DNA from: Rodentibacter caecimuris
GTDB lineage: Bacteria; Pseudomonadota; Gammaproteobacteria; Enterobacterales; Pasteurellaceae
Assembly (NCBI RefSeq): GCF_001019715.1
Contig: NZ_BBXJ01000001.1
Span: forward strand, 1,612,001 to 1,676,000
Length of the DNA: 64,000 bases
Reading direction: 5' to 3'
The notes under the pieces were generated by a model. That model saw only the letters and a program-made list of their open reading frames with translations. It was not told the DNA's origin and ran no database searches. The translations under genes were made by a program, and so were the position numbers. Below, in pieces: positions 41,919 through 51,552 of the stretch (within the stretch, counting starts at the first letter, position 1; each line of letters begins with the position of its first letter).

Positions 41919-42917
41919 CTATTTAGAAAGTGCTTTTTGCCACTGATTAATCCAAGTTTTTAATTGTTCTCCCGTGACTTTTGACGTATCCAGTACCGGC
42001 GTATTTTGAGTATGTTTTTTTAGCGCATCAATATGACTTTCGATAGGGCTATCAATGACCGGTAACATCACATTATTTTTCGCAATATCGGCTTGTGCTT
42101 CCGGTGAAATCAAATAATCAAGAAAGTGATCCGCGCAAGTATTATTACGGTTCGCCACTTTAGCAACGACTTCCACTTGTAATACGCCGCCCTCACTAAA
42201 TTCCGTTGCCATATAATTATCTTTTTGCTCAGAAAGAATATGGTAAATTGGCGAGGTGTTTGTGCTTAACACGAGATCCCCCTCCCCCTTTAAGAATGCA
42301 CCGTAGGCTTCTGTCCAACCTTTTGTAATCGTTACAGTGTGTTCTGATAAGGTTTTCCAGACATTTTGTGCTTCCGACTGCGGATAAAGGGTATTTACCC
42401 AAAGTAATAAACCGCGCCCGATACTACTGGTACGCGGATCTTGATATAGTACTTTTAGATCTTTACGCGCAATCAATTCTTTCAAACTTGTTGGTGGGTT
42501 AGTTAATTTATTTTTATCGTAAATAAAAGCATATTTTGCAAAATCAAAAGGCAAAAATGTGTGATCATCCCATTTTAGCGGCAATGCCAATTTACCAAGA
42601 TCCACTTGGTTAGGTTCGAACATTGCTAATTTTTTGGCTTCATCAATTTGATGATTATCTAAACCTAATACCACATCCGCTTTAATTTTTTTTCCTTCTA
42701 AGCGTACACGATTAAACAAAGTACCATTATTATCAAAAGCAACATAATTTAACTGACACTGTGGAAATTGCTTTTCAAAGCCAGTTTTTACTTTCGGCCC
42801 GGCACTCCAATCGGCACTAAAAGAATCGTAAGTATAAACAGTGAGTGGTTGTGTAGCAGTTTGAGCAAATGCAGAAGCAGCAAAAAGTGCGGTTGAAATG
42901 AGGATTATTTTCTTCAT
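41919..42917 (-). CDS. thiB: Thiamine-binding periplasmic protein
   Basis: A 332-residue solute-binding protein with a clear signal peptide (MKKIILISTALFAASAFA). Family stretches LTVYTYDSFSADWSAGPKV, then YQDPRTSSIGRGLLLWVN, match TbpA/ThiB. It captures thiamine, thiamine phosphate or diphosphate for ThiPQ. First gene of the operon thiB-thiP-thiQ, directly downstream of the TPP riboswitch. Confidence 0.95.
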   Translation of the reverse strand: MKKIILISTALFAASAFAQTATQPLTVYTYDSFSADWSAGPKVKTGFEKQFPQCQLNYVAFDNNGTLFNRVRLEGKKIKADVVLGLDNHQIDEAKKLAMFEPNQVDLGKLALPLKWDDHTFLPFDFAKYAFIYDKNKLTNPPTSLKELIARKDLKVLYQDPRTSSIGRGLLLWVNTLYPQSEAQNVWKTLSEHTVTITKGWTEAYGAFLKGEGDLVLSTNTSPIYHILSEQKDNYMATEFSEGGVLQVEVVAKVANRNNTCADHFLDYLISPEAQADIAKNNVMLPVIDSPIESHIDALKKHTQNTPVLDTSKVTGEQLKTWINQWQKALSK

Positions 42918-42965
42918 TGTACTGTCCTTATAAAAATAGAAATGAAGAAACAGCCTAATGAAAAG

Positions 42966-43050
42966 AGTTAGTTTCCTACGCCAGCATTATCTGTTTCAGG
43001 TTCACGGGTATCTCTCAGCCAAACAATGTTAGCACCCCGACTAAGGGCTA
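42966..43050 (-). promoter_or_regulatory. TPP riboswitch (THI element)
   Basis: The minus strand has the conserved blocks GGGGTGC, CTGAGAGATACCC, GTGAACCTGA and TAATGCTGGCGTAGGAA in order. It senses thiamine diphosphate and represses the thiBPQ operon. It lies about 50 bases before the thiB start. Confidence 0.97.
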
Positions 43051-43122
43051 AAAGTCTATATAAACTTTTTAAAATATACAAGCACCTTGAAACAAAACTG
43101 TTAGTTTGATCACAAAATTTAG

Positions 43123-43152
43123 ACAAAATAAAACCCGCAATAAACGGGTTTT
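43123..43152 (-). terminator. Terminator of grxD
   Basis: AAACCCG and CGGGTTT arms (with flanking A/T) followed on the minus strand by TTTATTTTG. Confidence 0.85.
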
Positions 43153-43163
43153 AGGATGGAAGA

Positions 43164-43493
43164 TTACGCTTCTTGGTGCTTTGCTGCAACTTCGCTTAAT
43201 AACGTTTGCAACTCACCTGCTTGATACATTTCCAGAATAATATCACAGCCGCCAATTAATTCACCCTCTACCCATAATTGTGGGAAAGTTGGCCAATTGG
43301 CGTAAGCAGGTAACTCAGCACGAATATCCGGATGCTGAAGAATATCCACATAACCAAAAGGTACTTTACAGTTCATTAATGCCTCTGATGCACGGGCGGA
43401 AAAACCACAAGAAGGCAATTTTGGTGAGCCTTTCATATAAATTAAAATTGGGTTTTCGCTGATTTGTTTTTTGATTTTGTCTAACGTTTCCAT
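43164..43493 (-). CDS. grxD: Monothiol glutaredoxin, Grx4 type
   Basis: A 109-residue protein starting at the ATG at 43491-43493 (METLDKIKKQI), preceded by GGGGAAC; the frame upstream is not needed. The CGFS active site is in KLPSCGFSARAS, and GGCDIILEMYQ is the glutathione-binding part. These proteins bind a 2Fe-2S cluster and pass it to other proteins, with BolA-type partners. Single-gene unit with its own terminator. Confidence 0.96.
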   Translation of the reverse strand: METLDKIKKQISENPILIYMKGSPKLPSCGFSARASEALMNCKVPFGYVDILQHPDIRAELPAYANWPTFPQLWVEGELIGGCDIILEMYQAGELQTLLSEVAAKHQEA

Positions 43494-43577
43494 AATGTTC
43501 CCCATAAAAAACATAGGCGCGCATTCTAACATAAGTTAGAGGTATAACAAATTAGAACTTGAGTGATTATATCAGGT

Positions 43578-44378
43578 TTACCAACTTCCTCCGGCACCAC
43601 CACCGCCGAATCCTCCGCCGCCAAAACCGCCCCCCGATGAGCCACCACCGCCGAATCCGCCTCCAAATCCTCCGCCGAAACCGGAACCGCCTCCACGACG
43701 ACGGGATAATGTTGATTGACGGACAATTCGATTTAGCTGATCACGCTGATTTGGGCTGATATAAATTTCATCTTTATGATATTGATATTCACCAAACACC
43801 ACAAAGGCAATAAACACCAGAGCCATAATGAAAGGAATGTATTTATCAAACTCGCTCTCTTCCGTCTGATAAGCACCGTACTCCCCTTGGCTTGCTGCAA
43901 TAATATCATTCAGACCATCGTTAATACCCTGTGCATACTGACCTTGTTTGAATTGAGGTAAGATGGCATTGCGAATTACTTGTGATAAAAATGCATCGGG
44001 CAATATGCCTTCCAATCCCTGTCCTGTGGCAATAAATACCTTACGATCATTTTTGGCAATCAGCATCAAGACACCATTGTTCAGCTGCTTACGTCCAATT
44101 CCCCATTTATCGCCTAAGGCAAAAGTATAATCCGCGATTTCATATTCACCAGTAGTAGGAACAAGCACAACCGCGATTTGTGAGCTAGTCGCATTACTAT
44201 AAGCTATTAGTTTATTTTCAAGAATTTGCCGTTGCTGCGGGGAAAGTGTATTCGTGTAATCATTCACATAATGGAACGGATTTGGCGTGGGCGGAAACTG
44301 CGCGGCAGAGACAAAAGCACCCCAAAAAACGAAGATAAAAACAACCGCACTTTTCAATATTTGTAAAAGTTTAGTCAT
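43578..44378 (-). CDS. TPM-domain membrane protein with Gly-rich tail (YgcG-like)
   Basis: A 266-residue protein: signal peptide (residues 1-25), a TPM domain (about 35-165; VNDYTNTLSPQQRQILENKL, DKWGIGRKQLNNGVLML, ATGQGLEGILPDAF), one transmembrane helix near 195, and a C-terminal tail of Gly/Ser/Phe repeats. Proteins of this type are membrane-linked; a role in photosystem or membrane protein quality control is known only in plants. It overlaps the second TPM gene by 8 bases and is operonic with lemA. Confidence 0.88.
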   Translation of the reverse strand: MTKLLQILKSAVVFIFVFWGAFVSAAQFPPTPNPFHYVNDYTNTLSPQQRQILENKLIAYSNATSSQIAVVLVPTTGEYEIADYTFALGDKWGIGRKQLNNGVLMLIAKNDRKVFIATGQGLEGILPDAFLSQVIRNAILPQFKQGQYAQGINDGLNDIIAASQGEYGAYQTEESEFDKYIPFIMALVFIAFVVFGEYQYHKDEIYISPNQRDQLNRIVRQSTLSRRRGGGSGFGGGFGGGFGGGGSSGGGFGGGGFGGGGAGGSW

Positions 44379-44820
44379 GAATAATCACCTCGTTTGATAA
44401 TTCATTTTTGTCATCCGGTTGAATAGGGAAATGAATTTTTAAGGTATCGGTAATATGCTCAATCGCCTCAACGAGGCCTTCTGTATAGGCTTTTTCTTTA
44501 AAGCGTGCAATCATTAAATCACATTGTTTTTGCCAATAAGCATCATCGACAAATTGATGAATTCCTTTATCACCAATAATGGCACAAAGATGATTTTTGT
44601 ATCCAACATAAATTAATACTGCATTTTTTGCTGCCGTTTGATGCATATCAAGCTCACCAAAAATTTGTAATGCTCGCTCAATCGCCGATAATCCTTTTTC
44701 GGTTTTTGGTAATTTACGTTCAATATAAACCCGTAATTCTGCCGAACTTTGACTTTCAAGGCGAGCAATTGCCGCCTCTATTTGTTTTTTATCAACAGGG
44801 ATTCTTGAAAGGAATTTCAT
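44371..44820 (-). CDS. TPM-domain protein without membrane anchor
   Basis: A 149-residue protein consisting mostly of a TPM-like domain: SRIPVDKKQIEAAIARLESQSSAELRVYIER, then VLIYVGYKNHLCAIIGDKGIHQ and the closing LKIHFPIQPDDKNELSNEV. No signal peptide is visible. It sits between lemA and the anchored TPM gene, 10 bases after lemA, a conserved trio in many bacteria. Function unknown; it probably acts with the other two. Confidence 0.88.
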   Translation of the reverse strand: MKFLSRIPVDKKQIEAAIARLESQSSAELRVYIERKLPKTEKGLSAIERALQIFGELDMHQTAAKNAVLIYVGYKNHLCAIIGDKGIHQFVDDAYWQKQCDLMIARFKEKAYTEGLVEAIEHITDTLKIHFPIQPDDKNELSNEVIIHD

Positions 44821-44830
44821 CCGCTATGTC

Positions 44831-45412
44831 CTAGTTAAAATTCACTATTGGCGCATTTTCAGCACCTACTGAGGATTTAAAGTAAGGTTTTTCTTTAAAA
44901 CCCAAAATCAACGCAGCAAATTTTGTTGGAAATTGACGCACTTTTTGGTTATACAATCGAGCTGCATCATTAAACTTATTACGGGCAACATTAATACGAT
45001 TTTCTGTTCCTTCAAGTTGTGCTTGTAAATTCATAAAACCTTCATGCGCCTTTAATTGCGGATATTGTTCAACAGTAACAAGTAATCGGGATAATGCGGA
45101 TCCTACTTGATTTTGCTCCTGCTGGAATTGATCAAGTTGTTCTTCCGTCATATTTGCAGGATCAATTTTAGTTTGTGTCGCTTTTGCTCTTGCTTCAATC
45201 ACATTCGTTAAGGTTTGCTGTTCAAAATTCGCTTGCCCTTTCACTGTATTTACTAAATTTGGAATGAGATCCGCACGGCGTTGATAAGAAGATTCTACGT
45301 TTGCCCACACAGAATCAATTTCTTCTTCCGCTTTAACTAAACCGTTATAACTAGACATTAAAGTAAATCCTGCCACGATAACAACAAGGATAATAACAAG
45401 CCATTTTTTCAT
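44831..45412 (-). CDS. lemA: LemA family protein
   Basis: A 193-residue protein with an N-terminal membrane anchor (residues 5-20), followed by the LemA fold: VWANVESSYQRRADLIPNLVNTVKGQ, NQVGSALSRLLVTVEQYPQLKA, and FNDAARLYNQKVRQFPTKFAA. The C-terminal PYFKSSVGAENAPIVNF is standard. Function in bacteria is unknown. It heads the lemA-TPM-TPM operon, just downstream of the ompA terminator (45458-45489). Confidence 0.93.
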   Translation of the reverse strand: MKKWLVIILVVIVAGFTLMSSYNGLVKAEEEIDSVWANVESSYQRRADLIPNLVNTVKGQANFEQQTLTNVIEARAKATQTKIDPANMTEEQLDQFQQEQNQVGSALSRLLVTVEQYPQLKAHEGFMNLQAQLEGTENRINVARNKFNDAARLYNQKVRQFPTKFAALILGFKEKPYFKSSVGAENAPIVNFN

Positions 45413-45457
45413 AATAATGTTCCTATTAATAAAATTAACAAAATTCTTCTTACTAAA

Positions 45458-45489
45458 AGAAAAGACCTAAACCGAAGTTTAGGCCTTTT
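45458..45489 (-). terminator. Terminator of ompA
   Basis: GCCTAAAC and GTTTAGGT around CTTCG on the minus strand, followed by CTTTTCTTTT. The CUUCG loop makes a very stable hairpin. Confidence 0.9.
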
Positions 45490-45523
45490 TCTATTTAATC
45501 CATCAACGGATAACTAAATGAAA

Positions 45524-46585
45524 TTATTTAGTACCGTTAACTGCGATTTCAACGCGACGATCTGGTGCTAAGCAAGCGATAAGTGCTTTACGACCTTTAA
45601 CCGCGTCACAAGTTGCACCAGTAACAGGATTCGCTTCACCGTAACCAGTTGCAGTGATGTCTTGCGCTGCAACACCTTTAGCAACTAAGTAGTTAGCTAC
45701 AGAATCTGCACGACGTTGTGATAATTTTAAGTTTGCTGCATCTTTACCGATACGGTCTGTGTAACCAGCAACTGCTACTTTAGCGCTATTTACTTGTGCG
45801 ATTTCACCATAGATACCGTCTAAAGTTGCTTGTGCTTGTGGTTTTAAGTTTGCTTTACCGAAAGCGAAAGTAACATCAGAATTTAAGTTGAAAGTTCTGC
45901 TTACAACTTCAGGCGCAACAACCGGAGCACCTTGACCGAAACGGTAAGATAAACCTGCAGTTACAGAACCGATCCACGGAGTATAGTCTGCATCTTCTGC
46001 AATTTTGTTATCTTTACCAACAGAAGTTAACCATTGGTATTCAACACGCAATGCTAACTCTGGTAATGAAGGTAATGCATACTCAACACCTGCTGCAAAT
46101 ACCGGAGACACTTTTAAGCTGTGAGCACGAGTACCCCAAACGCTATCTTCCTCTGCAACACCTTTAGCATTTTTATAGTCTGAACGAACTAATGCTGCAC
46201 CAGCACGACCATAAAGATCTAAGCCTTCTAACACTTCATAGCTTCCTTTTAAGCTTAAGTGTGCACCGTGGTTAGTGTGTTTTGAAACAACTTTTTCGCC
46301 TTTAGAGAATTTAGCACGACCAAAATCATCATAACCTAATTCTACCGCTAAACCTAAGTTGTCACGGTTTAAAACTTGGTAACCACCAAAAACACCGTAA
46401 GTTACAGAGTTACGGTTAACACCAAAACCGTTTCCATATTTTGAGTCGAATTGTTTTAAACCATCATGGAAAGATGCCCAACCTGCTTTAGCACCAACAT
46501 AGAAAGTATTTTCTTGTGGAGCTGCCTGAGCTACTGAAGTTGCTGCTAAACCAGCTACTACTAATGCGATTGCAGTTTTTTTCAT
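45524..46585 (-). CDS. ompA: Outer membrane protein OmpA (P5-like porin)
   Basis: A 353-residue protein with a signal peptide ending AQA (about residue 21), an N-terminal eight-strand beta-barrel (AGWASFHDGL, FGGYQVLNRDNLGLAVELGY, up to YRFGQGAP near residue 205) and a C-terminal OmpA peptidoglycan-binding domain (residues 230-350) with VAGYTDRIGKDAANLKLSQRRADSV. It tethers the outer membrane to the wall. Strong Leu/Ala codon bias (TTA, GCA) reflects high expression. Well-known member of the Pasteurellaceae. Confidence 0.96.
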   Translation of the reverse strand: MKKTAIALVVAGLAATSVAQAAPQENTFYVGAKAGWASFHDGLKQFDSKYGNGFGVNRNSVTYGVFGGYQVLNRDNLGLAVELGYDDFGRAKFSKGEKVVSKHTNHGAHLSLKGSYEVLEGLDLYGRAGAALVRSDYKNAKGVAEEDSVWGTRAHSLKVSPVFAAGVEYALPSLPELALRVEYQWLTSVGKDNKIAEDADYTPWIGSVTAGLSYRFGQGAPVVAPEVVSRTFNLNSDVTFAFGKANLKPQAQATLDGIYGEIAQVNSAKVAVAGYTDRIGKDAANLKLSQRRADSVANYLVAKGVAAQDITATGYGEANPVTGATCDAVKGRKALIACLAPDRRVEIAVNGTK

Positions 46586-46989
46586 TTTGATGTCCTCTAT
46601 TTAGTCATCGATTGATAAAAATAAGAAAAGTTTCCTCGTCTATCGTGAACTTTATAAAATAAGTAACACTCTAAACATTTGCTTAACTAGGGTTTTGAAT
46701 TTGCCCTATATCTATCCTTTTGACAAATTCAATTCCTTTGTATCGCCAAAGGAACGTTCAAAAGTAGGATTATTATCCTATAAAAAACTCAAAGATCAAA
46801 CTTTTTTTGTCATTTTTGTTTATTTATTAAACAATCAATGCAATAAATGAATTCTTGTTCAGTAATAATCTAGTCTATTTTCCCTTGCTTTTCCCCTTTT
46901 TATACTAGGTTCCTGCTGTAAAAATCGACATTCTTTTTTACATCATATATCATCGCTCTATTCTTTTTTCCTATTTTACGAATGATACT
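46586..46989. promoter_or_regulatory. Divergent upstream region of ompA and ydiJ
   Basis: About 400 bases with no gene. Minus-strand features include TTCCTTTG / CAAAGGAA (46733-46740, 46747-46754) and the small hairpin AGGATAATAATCCT, both likely in the ompA leader, where stable 5' hairpins lengthen mRNA life in other bacteria. No clear promoter pair could be fixed by eye. Confidence 0.5.
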
Positions 46990-49900
46990 ATGCTACCTCG
47001 TCTTTCCAACACGCCACAACTTGATAAAAGCGTTCAACGTTACCTTGTAGAGCTAAAAAAACAACATTTTGAAGGGGATATTGCGACAGATTATGCCGAT
47101 AGACTAAGCCTTGCTACGGATAACAGTGTCTATCAGTATCTGCCTCAAGCTATATTGTTCCCAAAAACAGTGGCGGATGTCGTACGTATCACAAAATTGG
47201 CGAATCTCCCCGACTTTCAATCGCTCACTTTTACCCCCCGAGGCGGTGGAACAGGCACTAACGGGCAAGCACTCAATCACAATATTATTGTAGATATGTC
47301 CCGTTACATGACCGCTATTTTGGAGCTAAATGTCGAAGAACGCTGGGTTCGGGTACAAGCAGGCGTAGTAAAAGATCAACTTAATCAATTTTTAAAACCG
47401 TACGGCTTATTTTTTGCTCCCGAACTTTCCACCAGCAACCGTGCGACCTTGGGCGGAATGATTAATACCGACGCTTCCGGACAAGGTTCACTGCAATACG
47501 GAAAAACATCCACTCACGTACTAGCACTACGTAGCGTCTTAATAAATGGAGAAATTCTTGATACAAGTGCGGTCAAATCCCAGGCAGTTTTCGATCATAT
47601 TGACACTCTTGGTTTAAATGAAACGGCCAAAACACTTCACCAAACTATCGCACAACGTTGTAAAGAAAAACGCAATAGTATTGTAAAGGATTTACCACAA
47701 CTTAATCGTTTTTTGACCGGTTATGATTTAAAAAATGTCTTTAGCGACGATGAAACCGAATTTAATCTCACCCGCTTGCTTACCGGTTCCGAAGGCTCTC
47801 TTGCCTTTATTTGCGAAGCAAAACTTAATTTATTACCGATTCCACAATATCGTATCCTTATTAATATAAAGTATAGTTCTTTCGATGCTGCGTTACGCAA
47901 TGCGCCTTTTATGGTGAAAGCGAATGCCCTTTCTGTCGAAACGGTGGATTCCAACGTACTGAATCTTGCCAAACAAGACATTATTTGGCACTCGGTAAGC
48001 GAACTTTTAACGGAAGAAGAAAATAACCCGATTCTTGGCTTAAATATCGTGGAATACGCCGGTAATAATAAAGAAAAAATTCATCGCCAAGTGACCGCAC
48101 TTTGCCAAGCATTAGATGAAAAAATAGCCGAGCAAAAAGATCATATTATCGGCTATCAAGTCTGTACCGACTTACCGTCCATTGAACGTATTTATGCAAT
48201 GCGTAAAAAAGCGGTCGGTTTGCTTGGCAATGCTAAAGGCAGTGCAAAACCGATTCCTTTTGTGGAAGATACCTGTGTCCCCCCGGAACATCTTGCCGAT
48301 TACATCACGGAATTTCGAGCCCTATTAGACAGTCATAACCTACAATATGGTATGTTCGGTCATGTGGATGCGGGTGTATTACACGTTCGCCCGGCATTAG
48401 ATTTATGCGATAAAGCACAAGTCAAACTTTTCAAAGGAATTTCTGATGAAGTGGCAGAACTCACCGTTAAATACGGCGGTTTATTGTGGGGTGAACACGG
48501 CAAAGGCGTACGTTCACATTATGGTGAAAAATTCTTCACGCCGGAACTCTGGAATGAACTCCGCTATATAAAATCCCTCTTTGATCCCCATAATCGCCTA
48601 AACCCCGGTAAAATCTGCACGCCTTTAGGTTCTGAAGATGAACTTTATGCCATTTTATCCCCTATGCGCGCCGACTATGATCGTCAAATCCCGATTCAAA
48701 TACGCGATGAATTTAAAGGGGCAATGAACTGCAACGGCAATGGCTTATGCTTTAATTTTGATAAACACAGCATTATGTGCCCTTCCATGAAAGTGAGCAA
48801 AAATCGTGTTTTTTCCCCAAAAGGGCGTGCCGCAATGGTACGCGAATGGCTCCGCTTACTCGCCAATGAAAATATCACACCGGATAAGTTAGATTTCAAA
48901 AAAACCGAAACAAAACTGACCGCACTTGTAGCCCGTCTGCGCCATAGCATACAAAAATGGCGGGGAGATTATGATTTTTCCCACGAAGTAAAAGCGGCGA
49001 TGGATACCTGTCTCGCCTGTAAAGCCTGTGCCAGCCAATGTCCGATAAAAATTGACGTACCAAGTTTTCGTGCAAAATTTTTCCATTTTTACCACAGTCG
49101 CTATTTACGCCCCGTAAAAGATCATCTTGTAGCAAATTTAGAATTTGCCGCTCCTTATATGGCAAAACAGACTAAATTCTTCAATTATTTTACAAAATTA
49201 AAGACAACCCAACGATTAGCGGAGAAAGTTATCGGCATGACGGATTTGCCGCTACTTTCTACACCGAATTTACAACAACAGCTCGTAGAAATTGGCTATC
49301 ATGGCAAATCGTTAGAAGAATTAGAGCGTTTAAGCACAATAGAAAAAGAAAAAATGTTATTCATTGTGCAAGATCCTTACACCTCTTATTACGATGCCAA
49401 AGTCGTGCGGGATTTTGTGGCTCTCACACAAAAATTAGGCTTTAAACCGATCATTCTGCCCTTCAAACCAAACGGCAAAGCACTACATGTAAAAGGCTTC
49501 TTAAACCGTTTTGCCAAAACTGCCAAAAATCAGGCGGAATTACTTAACCGTGTTGCCAAATTGGGGGTACCACTGGTGGGGGTCGATCCGGCTATTGTGC
49601 TTTCCTACCGTGATGAATATAAAGAAGCATTACAGGAAAAACGCGGTGATTTTCATGTGCTTACTGCTCACGAATGGTTAAAAATACAACTTCATTCTGC
49701 CAATTTAAATTCCCGATTGGAAAATGCACCGATTTCTGACCGCACTTTCCACTGGCATTTCTTTCCCCATTGTACGGAAGCCACATTTATGCCGAACAGC
49801 CCAAAAGAATGGCAACAAATTTTTGAAAAATTCGGGCAACCATTAACGGTAGAAAAAGTGGGCTGCTGCGGTATGGCAGGCGTGTTCGGACATGAAGTGC

Positions 49901-50082
49901 AAAATCAAACCATGAGCCGTGAAATTTACGATATTTCATGGGGCAAAAAACTCCACGGAAAAGATCCGCACTTTTGCTTAGCAACCGGTTACTCCTGCCG
50001 CAGCCAGGTAAAACGCTATGAAAATGTTACCTTAAAACATCCGATACAAGCATTGTTGGAAGTATTAAGCGGGCAAAAATAG
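46990..50082 (+). CDS. ydiJ: FAD/Fe-S oxidoreductase, YdiJ type (D-2-hydroxyglutarate dehydrogenase-like)
   Basis: A 1030-residue fused protein: an N-terminal FAD-binding domain with FTPRGGGTGTNGQAL, an FAD-oxidase C-terminal domain (with MFGHVDAGVLHVRPAL), a Cys-rich segment with CLACKACASQCPIKIDVPSF (4Fe-4S), and a C-terminal CCG-like domain ending in GCCGMAGVFGHE. Enterobacterial YdiJ oxidises D-2-hydroxyglutarate to 2-oxoglutarate; the assignment here is by family. Single-gene unit, divergent from ompA. Confidence 0.93.
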   Translation: MLPRLSNTPQLDKSVQRYLVELKKQHFEGDIATDYADRLSLATDNSVYQYLPQAILFPKTVADVVRITKLANLPDFQSLTFTPRGGGTGTNGQALNHNIIVDMSRYMTAILELNVEERWVRVQAGVVKDQLNQFLKPYGLFFAPELSTSNRATLGGMINTDASGQGSLQYGKTSTHVLALRSVLINGEILDTSAVKSQAVFDHIDTLGLNETAKTLHQTIAQRCKEKRNSIVKDLPQLNRFLTGYDLKNVFSDDETEFNLTRLLTGSEGSLAFICEAKLNLLPIPQYRILINIKYSSFDAALRNAPFMVKANALSVETVDSNVLNLAKQDIIWHSVSELLTEEENNPILGLNIVEYAGNNKEKIHRQVTALCQALDEKIAEQKDHIIGYQVCTDLPSIERIYAMRKKAVGLLGNAKGSAKPIPFVEDTCVPPEHLADYITEFRALLDSHNLQYGMFGHVDAGVLHVRPALDLCDKAQVKLFKGISDEVAELTVKYGGLLWGEHGKGVRSHYGEKFFTPELWNELRYIKSLFDPHNRLNPGKICTPLGSEDELYAILSPMRADYDRQIPIQIRDEFKGAMNCNGNGLCFNFDKHSIMCPSMKVSKNRVFSPKGRAAMVREWLRLLANENITPDKLDFKKTETKLTALVARLRHSIQKWRGDYDFSHEVKAAMDTCLACKACASQCPIKIDVPSFRAKFFHFYHSRYLRPVKDHLVANLEFAAPYMAKQTKFFNYFTKLKTTQRLAEKVIGMTDLPLLSTPNLQQQLVEIGYHGKSLEELERLSTIEKEKMLFIVQDPYTSYYDAKVVRDFVALTQKLGFKPIILPFKPNGKALHVKGFLNRFAKTAKNQAELLNRVAKLGVPLVGVDPAIVLSYRDEYKEALQEKRGDFHVLTAHEWLKIQLHSANLNSRLENAPISDRTFHWHFFPHCTEATFMPNSPKEWQQIFEKFGQPLTVEKVGCCGMAGVFGHEVQNQTMSREIYDISWGKKLHGKDPHFCLATGYSCRSQVKRYENVTLKHPIQALLEVLSGQK

Positions 50083-50094
50083 TTTCAATTTCTT

Positions 50095-50123
50095 ATCCCT
50101 CTTTATGACAAGAGGGATTTTAC
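50095..50123 (+). terminator. Hairpin after ydiJ
   Basis: ATCCCTCTT and AAGAGGGAT arms followed by TTTTAC, just upstream of menI. Confidence 0.7.
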
Positions 50124-50137
50124 ATTAAGGACAATAA

Positions 50138-50554
50138 ATGATCTGGAAAAAACCATTTACGCTTTCACAACTCAACGAAATGGGTAAAAACTGTGCCGTT
50201 GAACATCTTGGGATTGAAATTTCTGCTTTTGGTGAGAATTGGCTTGAGGCGACAATGCCGGTGGATCACCGCACAACACAGCCTTTTGGTCTATTACATG
50301 GGGGGATTTCTGTTGCTCTGGCGGAAACTGTCGGCTCGCTTGCCGGATTGCTTTGTGTCGAGGAAGGTAAAGCCGCTGTGGGACTGGATATTAGCTCAAA
50401 TCACCTTCGTCCGGTACGCCAAGGAAAAGTGACAGCAAAGGCTACGCCTATCAATTTAAGTAAAAATATCCATGTTTGGCAAATTGACATCCGCAACGAT
50501 CAGGATAAACTTTGCCACGTTTCACGATTAACCCTTTCTATTATAGATTTATGA
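50138..50554 (+). CDS. menI: Hotdog-fold acyl-CoA thioesterase (MenI/YdiI type)
   Basis: A 138-residue hotdog enzyme; the motif [22 protein letters not shown] contains the catalytic Glu. In enterobacteria YdiI hydrolyses 1,4-dihydroxy-2-naphthoyl-CoA in menaquinone synthesis, and the Haemophilus homologue is a broad-range thioesterase, so the substrate is only probable. Its stop overlaps the start of hemH (ATGA), so they are translationally coupled. The ATG follows AAGGACAATAA. Confidence 0.82.
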   Translation: MIWKKPFTLSQLNEMGKNCAVEHLGIEISAFGENWLEATMPVDHRTTQPFGLLHGGISVALAETVGSLAGLLCVEEGKAAVGLDISSNHLRPVRQGKVTAKATPINLSKNIHVWQIDIRNDQDKLCHVSRLTLSIIDL

Positions 50555-51519
50555 CAAAAACAAAAAAAATCGGTGTTATTTTAGCTAATCTAGGAACACC
50601 GGCCCAACCCACTCCTTCGGCAATCTCCCGTTATTTATGGGAATTTTTAAGCGATCCGCGCGTGGTCGATTTACCCTCTTGGAAATGGTTACCTTTACTT
50701 AAAACCGTAATTCTTCCTTTACGTTCCAAACGCATTGCTAAAAATTATCAAGCGATTTGGACAGAACAGGGGTCACCGTTGCTGGCTATTACAAAACAAC
50801 AGCAAAAAGCCTTACAAGCCTATTTTGATGCCCAAGATATGGATATACAGGTAGAAATTGCTATGACATACGGCAATCCTTCTATGCAAAGTGCGGTTGA
50901 TAAATTACTTGAAAATCAGCTGGAAAAAATTATTGTGTTGCCGCTTTATCCACAGTATTCCAGTACCACAACCGGCGCACTATTTGATGCTTTCGCGAGA
51001 GCATTAAAGAACACGCGAAATATTGTTCCTTTTGAATTTATTCACTCTTATCATTTAGATGAAAACTACATCAATGCGTTAGTTGAATCCATTAAAGTGC
51101 GGTTAAAACCTGACGAGTTTTTATTATTTTCGTATCACGGTATTCCGCTACGTTACGAAAATATGGGCGATTACTATCGACAACATTGTAAGGAAACAAC
51201 CATTGCCGTGGCGGATAAACTCGGTTTAACGGAAAATCAATGGAATATGAGCTTTCAATCTCACTTTGGACGTGAAGAATGGTTACAGCCCTACACCGAT
51301 AAATTCTTGGAATCCGCCAGTATGCAAGGCATTCAAAAAGTTGCGGTCGTCTGCCCTAATTTTTCTGCGGACTGCTTAGAAACCATTGAAGAAATTGATG
51401 AAGAAAATCGTGCAAACTTTCTCAATCACGGCGGGCAATCTTATCAATATATTCCGTCTCTCAATGCCGAACCGGCACATATTGCAATGATGGGGAATTT
51501 GATTTTACAACGAATCTAA
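50551..51519 (+). CDS. hemH: Ferrochelatase
   Basis: A 322-residue enzyme that inserts iron into protoporphyrin IX. The start is the ATG at 50551 overlapping the menI stop; the longer frame upstream lies inside menI. Signature stretches are [41 protein letters not shown] (with the metal-binding His) and [15 protein letters not shown]. Haemophilus species need outside haem but keep hemH, and this copy appears intact. Confidence 0.95.
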   Translation: MTKTKKIGVILANLGTPAQPTPSAISRYLWEFLSDPRVVDLPSWKWLPLLKTVILPLRSKRIAKNYQAIWTEQGSPLLAITKQQQKALQAYFDAQDMDIQVEIAMTYGNPSMQSAVDKLLENQLEKIIVLPLYPQYSSTTTGALFDAFARALKNTRNIVPFEFIHSYHLDENYINALVESIKVRLKPDEFLLFSYHGIPLRYENMGDYYRQHCKETTIAVADKLGLTENQWNMSFQSHFGREEWLQPYTDKFLESASMQGIQKVAVVCPNFSADCLETIEEIDEENRANFLNHGGQSYQYIPSLNAEPAHIAMMGNLILQRI

Positions 51520-51521
51520 CG

Positions 51522-51552
51522 AAAAGCGTGGAATGAATACCACGCTTTTTTT
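51522..51552 (+). terminator. Terminator between hemH and selD
   Basis: AAGCGTGG and CCACGCTT arms followed by TTTTTAA. It overlaps the 3' end of the convergent selD by two bases. Confidence 0.88.

Noticed and set aside
43559-43759. Plus-strand Arg/His-rich frame opposite the Gly-rich tail
   Set aside because: It arises from the antisense of the Gly repeats of the TPM protein.
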